Source: Antedon mediterranea
Taxonomy: Eukaryota; Echinodermata; Crinoidea; Comatulida; Antedonidae
NCBI RefSeq assembly: GCF_964355755.1
Contig: NC_092675.1
Span: 12,167,312-12,231,311 of the forward strand
Direction of reading: 5' to 3'
DNA: 64,000 bases
The position numbers were made by a program, and so were the translations under genes. The notes under the pieces were generated by a model. That model was not told where the DNA came from. It did no database searches and worked only from the letters and a program-made list of their open reading frames with translations. Positions 56,972-64,000 of this stretch are shown here, in pieces; position 1 is the first letter of the stretch; each line of letters opens with the position of its first letter.

Positions 56972-58152
56972 CGACTTTACTTGGTGTAGATTGGCTTAAT
57001 GTGGTTAAACTAGACTGGTCAAAAATAACCCAAAACTTAAATTCCAGAAATGTAAATAGTCTGCAAAAAGATAAAGGTGTAAATTTGAGAGATAATTCTC
57101 AGTTACAGGCAGTGTTAAAAGAACATGCACAATTGTTTGTGTCTGATAAGAAAGGTATTACAGGAGAAAAAGTTCATATTAACATGAAACAAAATGTTCA
57201 ACCCATATATTGTAAAGCTAGATTTGTACCATATGCAATGAAATCTAAAGTAGAAAGAGAGTTGGTTAGATTAGAAAATGAACATGTACTAACGAAAGTA
57301 GAAACATCAAATTGGGCATCACCTATAGTAGTGGTTCCTAAATCCGACGGTACTGTTAGAATTTGTGGGGACTATAGTGTTACCATAAACCAACATGTCA
57401 CAGATGAAGAATACAGCTTACCCAGTGCTGACTCTGAACTTTCAGGAAAACGTGTATTTACAAAGCTTGACTTATCACATGCATACACACAGTTGAATAT
57501 TTGACGAAGAGAGTAAAGAGTTTGTAACTATAAACACACACAAAGGTCTATATACGTTTAACAAACTGCCGTATGGAATTAAACCTGCATCAAAGCTGTT
57601 CCAAAAACAAATGGATAAGATGTTAACAGGGATTGAATGTTGCTTATGCAATCAAGATGATGTTTTGATCCATACGAAAACCGAAGCTGAGAACTTAAGA
57701 GTATTAGAGACTGTATTTAATTTTAAACGTTTCAAAGACAACAATGTAAAACTAAAAACTTCCAAGTGCAAATTTTTGGAAAGCGAAGTAGTGTATTTGG
57801 GATTGCGAGTCGACAAACATGGTATATCTCCGGTTGATAGCAAAATCAAACCGATTAAAGAGGCTCCGCAGCCACAAAACACCAAACAACTAAGATCCTT
57901 CCTAATCCTAGGGATGGTGCAGTTCTATTCGAAATTCTTACAGAACTTATCTACAGTATTGAAACCATTAAATACACTGTTGAAAGATGACGTAGAGTGG
58001 AAATGGACAGCGGATCACCAAAACGCATTTGACTGGTGTAAGAAACAACTAACTTCAGATTTGTGTTTAACACATTATGATGTAAAGCGACCATTAATTT
58101 TGTGTACTGATGCTAGTCCTTGTGGCATAGGTGCTGTTATTTCGCACATAAT
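56972..58152 (+). pseudogene. pol: LTR element reverse transcriptase and start of RNase H
   Basis: Frame 1 (56972-57504) reads LLGVDWLNVVKLDWSK, VPYAMKSKVERELVRLE, WASPIVVVPKSDGTVRICGD and FTKLDLSHAYTQLNI, with the first catalytic Asp. After a +1 shift near 57503, frame 2 reads EFVTINTHKGLYTFNKLPYG, then CLCNQDDVLIHTKTE. The YxDD box is altered to NQDD, although both Asp remain. It then gives the connection region and RNase H start (LCTDASPCGIGAVISHI), and is cut by the hAT-like element. Confidence 0.88.
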
Positions 58153-59260
58153 CAGGGCTCGATTTAGGGCTAGCCCGGCGTACAATGGCTAGTAAAAACA
58201 GCTCCGGGCTACCTAAAGTATCTTCCTTTAAGCCCGGATGGCTAGTAGGTTGTGGGAACTCGAAATTGGGACGAAATGACCTCATAAAAATAACTCCAGC
58301 ATAAAAGACGTATGTCTTGGCAACATCAGCAAAAAAAACCACTCGCGCGCTGCTGCTGTGGCCATAACAAGTGATGATGTAGGCGGAGCCTCTCATAATC
58401 AAACAAATTTCCCGAATTATGATTGGCCATTTATGTTTTTGTCACCCAGGTTATTGTGAAGTAGGCGGAGCTTCATTATCAGGTCAAACATGTCACAAAA
58501 ATATGACCATAAATAACGAACTGTGATTGGCCAAATGTAGTAGAATTTTGCCAATGTTAAAAATAACTTGTCTAGTCTTGTCATCAGGCCTGGTTGTCAC
58601 AGATCAAAGCTAGGGATATTTTGTAGGGCCGGGTGGCTGGCTCTATCCCTGTAGGTAGGCCATGGAGGCCATATTTTATATTATGCGTAGGAGGCCTAGA
58701 TAGAATCAAAAGCCATCGTTTGGCATCGTGATGGCTGCTCAGCAGCAGCTAGGCCTAGTACCATTTTGGTACAGTAGGCCAGGTGCTCCAATGCGATCTA
58801 GTAGGTAGGTCTATCCTAGCTACCCTACTATAATAATAGGCTCTAGGCCTAGGCCTCTAGCCTAAGGTAGACAGAATCTAATTAGTTTTCTTGGCTAGGT
58901 TGAAGCCCAACAACAAAAAGACCTCAATAAATCGATTCTGTGAATATGTTGAGCATGAAATAGACTATGCGTCGCAACGCAAAGTTAATTTTTATAATGT
59001 GAACCGGGATGTGAACAATAAAGAAATACAATTTTGTGTAATTTTTCATGCAATAATAGTTTAATACAGTTTGTATGTAAATGTGTAGCAATTCTCGAGC
59101 GTTTAGATTAGTGCGCCCTCTATTGTACAAAATGCCTGAATTCATTTATATGCCGGCCCTGCTATCACGGTGCGATAATAAGAGTGGGCTAGTAAAATAA
59201 TGTATGGGCTAGTGAAATCTACAGTGAACTAGCAACATGAAAAAGATAAATCGAGCCCTG
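58153..59260. mobile_element. 1108-bp hAT-like non-autonomous element, 5-bp ATAAT duplication
   Basis: CAGGGCTCGATTTA and its exact inverse bound the element, and ATAAT lies on both sides (58148-58152, 59261-59265). Subterminal GGCTAGT/ACTAGC motifs are clustered at both ends, as is usual for transposase-binding regions of hAT elements. CAGGG ends fit hAT; most hATs duplicate 8 bp, but a 5-bp subgroup is known. Removing it rejoins the RNase H sequence around GAVISHI. No transposase. Confidence 0.85.
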
Positions 59261-59267
59261 ATAATGG

Positions 59268-59875
59268 ATGATAATACATACAGAGAAACCCATTCATTAC
59301 GCATCGCGAACGCTAACAAAGAGTGAACAAGGTTATGCACAGCTCGAGAAGGAAGCATTATCAATTATTTATGGAATCAAGCGCTTTAACAACAAGTATC
59401 TCATAGGTCGAAAATTTACGATTCGTACGGACCACAAACCATTAACTAAGATACTAGGTCCAACCACCGAGGTGCCGGTAGTGGCAGCTAGTAGAATCCA
59501 ACGGTGGGCGTTACTACTTAACGAATACAACTACGAAATAGAATACATACGTTCAGAGGATAACGCAGTGGCAGACGCTTTATCGCGCTTACCACATAAA
59601 GAAGAAACCCAACAACTTGAACATGCGATCTACAGTATCAGTATTGATGAAGACTTTCCAATCAAAGCAGATGAAATTGAACGAAAGACTATAAAAGATG
59701 AACCTTTAAGTAAGGTACTTAATTATGTAAAGCAAGGATGGCCTAATGAGGCTGCATGTAAACTTCTAAGTGAAAATAATAGTTTGAAACCATTTGTACA
59801 GGGAAAGCTTGAGCTAACATGTGTTGGAAATTGCCTATTATGGAGTTATTATTGCTACTGAATTACGAGATAAAA
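59268..59875 (+). pseudogene. pol: LTR element RNase H and connection to integrase
   Basis: It reads EKPIHYASRTLTKSEQGYAQ, LEKEALSIIYGIKRF and FTIRTDHKPLTKILG, with the acidic residues of the RNase H catalytic set (TDAS in the upstream piece, E in LEKEAL, D in RTDHKPL). VADALSRLP follows, marking the end of the domain. It ends LTCVGNCLLW just before the integrase. Confidence 0.88.
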
Positions 59876-60763
59876 TGCAGATAATTGCCCGATCATACCT
59901 GTGGTGGCCTAAGCTTGATCTAGATATTGAGAATATGGTTAAGAGTTGTAATCCATGCCAAAGTGTTAGGAGTAGTTTACCTACCACACCACTTATTCCT
60001 TGGAAATGGCCAACTAGACCATTCCAGAGAATTCACATTGATTTTTGTGAGAAGGATAAAGATAATTTCTTAGTGTTAATTGATAGTCACTGAAAGTGGT
60101 TAGAGGTAGTTCATATGAAAACAACCACAAGTACTAGAACCATTGAGGAACTAAAACTAATATTTGCACGTTTGTTTGTGATAACGGTCCTCAGTTTGCA
60201 AGTACAGACTTTAAAATATTTTGCCAAAATAATGGTATTGCATTAACGTTTTCACCTGTTTATCATGCACCCACAAATGGGGCTGCCGAAAGATCGGTTA
60301 GAGTCATTAAAGAGGCGTTAACAAAACAAGTGATTGAAGGCAAAAAGGATAATATCAAAGTTAGACTAGCTAACTTTTTATTCAGATACAGAATGACACC
60401 TCATACAACTACTAAGTGTACACCATCTGAATTATTTCTGAAAAGAAATTTAAGAACAAGACTGTCATTAGTAAATCCTAGTTTAGCAGAACGAATAGAA
60501 TGTAACAATATAGCCAAAAACTACATAAAGATCCTAAAACACAATCAGAAAGAATCTTTTCAGTGTCAGACAAAGTAAAAGTGAAAAACATGAGAACACA
60601 AGGTAAAGGACAAGACAAATGGCTGAATGGCATAGTAATAAAGGTATTAGGTCCAAGAAAGTATGAAGTTAAAATAGGACGATTGGTTAAAATAATACAT
60701 CCGAATCACATGATGTTGGATACCACATCTGATGTAAAGAGAGAGAAAGGAAAAGGGAAATAA
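59821..60763 (+). pseudogene. pol: LTR element integrase, zinc-binding part deleted
   Basis: It reads IIATELRDKM, then directly IARSYLWWPKLDLDIENMV and CNPCQSVR. The His-containing segment that normally lies between LRD and the IARSY..WWP motif is missing, so the HHCC finger keeps only its Cys pair. The catalytic core shows IHIDF (D), a TGA stop at 60091 replacing Ser in DSH-KWLEV, CDNGPQFAS (D; reached after a shift and small deletion near 60180) and NGAAERSVRVIKEAL (E). A last frame from about 60563 has WLNGIVIKVLGPRKYEVKIG, a GPY/F-type C-terminal module. Confidence 0.88.
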
Positions 60764-60823
60764 GATGTAATCATTATATAGTTAATTTAAATGTAGAAGA
60801 TCTTGTTTTTGTTATATGCATTA

Positions 60824-62851
60824 GGCCAAATAAAAAAACATACTTGTTAAGCGTCACCGCCCGCTCCTGATTATCCAGCCGCCTCTCTTTTTATTTATTT
60901 TTTTTTTTACCCATATATACAACGGAAAGTTCAGCGGCCCGGCCGCGATTTTTTTTTTTGTACATAAGTTGGGGACCCCCTCATGAAACGTCACAAAATA
61001 AACATGAATAATTCATTAGTTAAATTTTCTTGTTCCGTGTGCACCCAAGCGTATAGCAACAAGAAGTGATTACACAAGTGCGGTACAATTCTAGGCCTAT
61101 CTCCGCTGTTGTTGCGACGTGCGATTTCATAGAAGATAGCGGCGTTTTGTGTGGATTGTCGAAATAATCAGCCTTTAGTTTATGGTGTTTTTAATATAAT
61201 TTATTACTAAAGAATTAACGTGTTAAAATTATAGTTTCTATTAATACTATTATGCCTAATTATTAGTCTCTAAACCCATGTCTATTCTAGTAGTAGCTGT
61301 GGGTGTGTGTGACGTGTGTGTTAGGTATGACCAAAGATAGTTATCTTTGGTATGACACAATCCGAGTAATAAGTCAGCAAAATTAAACAATAAATTACAC
61401 AAAAATACATTTTTTATTCTCGTGGGTGAAATCTTCCCATCTCATGTGTTCATATACGCGCATTTTTAAAGTTCCTTTGAGTACATCATGCATATTGTTT
61501 CATAATAAAATAGCAGAATTAAAAAAATACAGTACACAAATTATAGGCTACACATTCTTTATTCTTGTGGGTCTAAGCTTTCTTTGGGCTATGTCCAATG
61601 AATTACTACTTAGTTTAATGTCTTGCCTAGCTGTCGATTAGCCTCGACTCGACACATTTTGTGTGAAGAAGAGTGCGCGAAGGCAATCACGTGAATTTAC
61701 TTATCCTAGGCCTACTGTAGAAAGTATCGTATCGGCCCCAGCTCCAGAGCAGGGCTCAGAATTCACGCTAGCAAACTAGCATTTTGCTAGTAGATTCTTC
61801 ATAGTTAAAAATTTCAAAACTAGCAAATGTTTGCTAGGCTGGTGTAATTTTTGAAAAATACGTACTTCTTAGCTTAGCCACGCTAGCTAGCCACCGATCG
61901 CTCTATGTCGACAACGGCAATTTGGTGAAAACAATTGTGTCATTTACACGCCGCCGATTTACGTCAAGAAAACGCGAATAGCACCGCGAATCAGGTAATG
62001 TGGTAAACAGCAAGCTTTTTCCCCAACACATTAAATCACGTGCATTTTTTAGTACGTCGCTGAGTCATCAGTCACATGATTACAGAATACACGATTATCA
62101 ATTTAGGGATTTAACAAAATAAATATTTTGCCTACACAGTGGTCGAAGCGCGTTTTTTATAGGTTCGTAAATAGGAAACACCCCATACATAATGGACTCT
62201 ACCAATTTTGTTTACGATGATCTCGAGATCGGCACACCACGAGGTCCTGTTGGGCGATGGGTTTTCTTATGCCTGATTTACTATGGAATAATTACACACA
62301 CTTTTCGCATCACAACTTTAAATACTGATTTACACAGCAATTGGCAAAGGATTCATCAAAGAAGAATGAATACGTTGAATAAAAATTCACTTAAGAAATG
62401 CCGTAAGCTGTTTTCAAAATCAGCCCACTATTTAGTATTATTGAGACCAACGTCATGCTTCTCGCGATAGGGAATTTCCTGGATAGATGAGTCGAGCGAG
62501 AGACGGCGGACCATGGCCGATGAGTGAGGCGGGGGTGGCAGCTTGGACGGATTAGCCTAGGGCCTACAATTTCGCTCGGTGGCAATTAAATTTAATGTTT
62601 TAATTACGTCTGGATATAAACAATACAAAACTCAATTTTGTCATCGGCAATAATATTTCATACATAGTCAATTTTGTTCTGTTTCGCATTTTAAAAGTTT
62701 GACGTTTCGTCCTAAAACAAAGTGGGCCAAAACGTCCATCGTGCAAAAATATACCTCCATAAAAAGTAAAAAAAAAAAAAAAAAACCGTCCCCCCGCCCC
62801 TGAAAATTTATGAGGGTGTGACGCTTAACAAGTATTTTTTTTTATTTGGCC
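60824..62851. mobile_element. 2028-bp TIR element, TTA duplication (Harbinger-like)
   Basis: GGCCAAATAAAAAAACATAC (left) and GGCCAAATAAAAAAAAATAC (inverse right) continue into TTGTTAAGCGTCAC on both sides, giving about 33-bp terminal inverted repeats. TTA is on both sides (60821-60823, 62852-62854). A 3-bp TTA duplication with GGCC ends suggests PIF/Harbinger. A 92-codon frame at 62192-62470 (MDSTNFVYDDLEIGTPRGPV..) has no recognised domain. A CAGGGCTCAGAATTCACGCT end-like sequence at 61752 suggests a hAT fragment inside. Confidence 0.82.
62192..62470 (+). CDS. Hypothetical ORF in the TTA-flanked element
   Basis: 92 codons from ATG, with a Lys/Arg/Asn-rich second half (HQRRMNTLNKNSLKKCRKLF). 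No known domain is recognised. There are no clear splice sites, and no transposase-like acidic triad. It may be chance. Confidence 0.2.
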   Translation: MDSTNFVYDDLEIGTPRGPVGRWVFLCLIYYGIITHTFRITTLNTDLHSNWQRIHQRRMNTLNKNSLKKCRKLFSKSAHYLVLLRPTSCFSR

Positions 62852-62863
62852 TTATGTTTATTA

Positions 62864-63048
62864 GTTATCCGCATTGAGCGGATAACTCCTTGTAACTGTC
62901 CTGTTTCATCATCTTTTTTTTTTGGTTATCCGCAACTTGTAAAGTTGCGGATAACCCTTGTTATTGTAAATATCTTTTTCTTCATCTTCATCTTCTTTGT
63001 TATTAGTTATCCGCGGATATTAGCGGATAACTCCTTTTAATCGTCCTG

Positions 63049-63079
<31 letters not shown>

Positions 63080-63240
63080 AGTTATCCGCACTTGGCGGAT
63101 AACTCCTTGTGATTGTATGGGATCATCATTTTTTTTTTTTTGGTTATCCGCAACTTATAAGTTGCAGGATAACCCTTGTGATTGTAAATATCTTTTTTCA
63201 TCTTCTTTGTTATTAGTTATCCGCTTAGTAGCGGATAACT
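62864..63240. repeat. Array of six hairpins at the Helitron-like 5' end
   Basis: Hairpins at 62864-62888, 62924-62957, 63005-63032, 63080-63104, 63142-63175 and 63215-63240. Two types: A (AGTTATCCGC..GCGGATAACT, short stem) and B (GGTTATCCGCAACTT..AAGTTGCGGATAACC, up to a perfect 15-bp stem). The order is A-B-A-A-B-A, that is, twice the A-B-A module that begins copy A at 35539. T-rich spacers (up to about 30 T at 63050-63078) lie between them. Confidence 0.9.
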
Positions 63241-64000
63241 CCTTGTAATCGTTCTGTTTCATCAAATTTTTTTTTTTCTGTATTATACTTCTTTCTTTCT
63301 GTCATTTTTGTGCGTCGCGTTTCTCTAAAACGTGTAAACAGAACATATCGTAACTTTGTCAACATATCGACATTTACGTGAACTTGTGCACCTCCTATTT
63401 TTGAATGACGTCAGAGTTGCGCAACGTGACTTACGTGCGATTTTATGAATTTCAATGATTGATCATAGACTAAAAACCAAACATAATTTTGTTTTGAAAG
63501 TTTGTGAACATTTAAGTCATATCAAGCGCAAACTTTCTATGGATTAAAAATAGCATGTTTCACAAAAAGTTACGCGCGCACGCGCGTTTAAAATTTTAAC
63601 GTGCGAAATATCAACTTCTAATCAACTTTCTATGCGTTTCATGTCATTTTGAGCATGTCAAAAATTCCCACGCGCGCGAACATTTTTACGCACGCGGTGC
63701 ACACGTAGCGTTAAAAACATATTTTTTTCGCGTGATTTATGTTTTTTCAGCCTTTTCTAGTAATGTTACCAAATTTTAAACAATTTCGACTTAAAATTAC
63801 GTCATACGAGCACGTCGAATTAGATAATTTGCACGCGTATTTTGTGAAAAAGTTCAAAAATTCGTCAAAATTATGCCTATTTTTAAACAGTCATAGATTC
63901 TAAACTACATGGAGAACTTTTTTTTAATTACATATTCTGGAAGTTGATGAGTTGTAGATATCGGATCATTCATTAATATGGCTAACCGGACTTTGTGACG
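62864..64000 (+). mobile_element. Helitron-like element, copy D, runs off the window
   Basis: After the hairpin array it follows the family order closely: ACATTTACGTGAACTTGTGC, ATGACGTCAGAGTTGCGCAA, AAAATTCCCACGCGCGCG, CACACGTAGCGTTAAAAAC and GATGAGTTGTAGATATCGG. It is closest to copy A. The 3' end is outside the window. Confidence 0.8.

Larger units (their letters stand above)
55558..60823 (+). mobile_element. Ty3/mdg4-type LTR retrotransposon, defective and interrupted
   Basis: The order primer-binding-like site, gag with zinc knuckles, protease, RT, RNase H, integrase (RT before IN) is the Ty3/mdg4 (gypsy) order. It is broken by a LINE tail (56702-56895), a hAT-like element (58153-59260), frameshifts near 57503, 60180 and 60565, a stop at 60091 and a deletion at about 59875. 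A purine-rich tract (AAAGGAAAAGGGAAATAAGA, ending about 60765) probably precedes the 3' LTR, of which only about 55 bp precede the next element. It does not look capable of movement. Confidence 0.9.

Noticed and set aside
61752-61860. Second hAT element starting CAGGGCTCAGAATTCACGCT
   Set aside because: No matching opposite end or duplication was found; noted only as a possible fragment in the TTA-flanked element.
62864-63240. CRISPR-like array (regular short palindromic repeats)
   Set aside because: Repeats are hairpins of two alternating types with T-rich spacers of similar sequence, in a eukaryotic transposon family; spacers are not unique.

Overview
The window is AT-rich, intron-bearing animal DNA. 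It contains one recognisable host gene and a dense, nested load of mobile elements. The host gene is an ortholog of animal ASNSD1 on the minus strand. Four exons are visible (about 47.9, 45.6, 23.7 and 23.1 kb), all joined in phase 0, and the gene continues past the left edge. Foldback elements with arms of ~15-bp tandem repeats resemble the TU elements described from sea urchins. Together with the very common palindrome TAGGCCTA, this makes a marine deuterostome, perhaps an echinoderm, my best guess; that is inference, not proof.

Layout. 0.5-5 kb: a decayed APE-type LINE (minus strand) split by the 3' end of a second, CR1/L2-like LINE, then a Helitron-like fragment and a MITE. 5-23 kb: mostly AT-rich sequence without recognised genes, with Helitron-like fragments, LINE tails, a LINE RT fragment and copies of a TA-flanked element with ends TACCGTATATTTCGGTG. 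23-45.7 kb: a 21.7-kb ASNSD1 intron. It holds a 3.9-kb TIR element with TAAT duplications that itself contains a foldback element, a 911-bp TACCGTAT element, a 1000-bp Harbinger-like element with a relic SANT/Myb-like ORF, two large palindromic foldback elements (30.6-32.4 and 32.6-35.3 kb), a head-to-tail run of Helitron-like copies (35.5-41.1 kb), MITEs and a higher-order tandem repeat. 45.5-50.3 kb: ASNSD1 exons 2 and 1, a tRNA-derived SINE, a decayed transposon ORF and a 1.1-kb TTAA-flanked element. 50.8-55.1 kb: a divergent Helitron-like copy split by a second Harbinger-like element with a SANT-like pseudogene, several short-unit tandem arrays and a 1.8-kb foldback element. 55.5-60.8 kb: a Ty3/mdg4-type LTR retrotransposon (gag, protease, RT, RNase H, integrase), inactivated by frameshifts, a stop, a deletion in the integrase zinc-binding domain and three insertions (LINE tail, a 1108-bp hAT-like element, and a 2028-bp TTA-flanked element at its 3' side). 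62.9-64 kb: another Helitron-like copy headed by six hairpins.

Apart from ASNSD1 no complete host coding region is visible, and no transposon ORF looks intact. The most unusual material is (i) the foldback family, whose arms are tandem arrays of short units that differ from element to element, one element carrying a second element's unit in its inner arms, and (ii) the Helitron-like family, whose 5' end is a repeated three-hairpin module and whose 3' end has a hairpin followed by CTAG. All calls are from reading the sequence; no database search was run.
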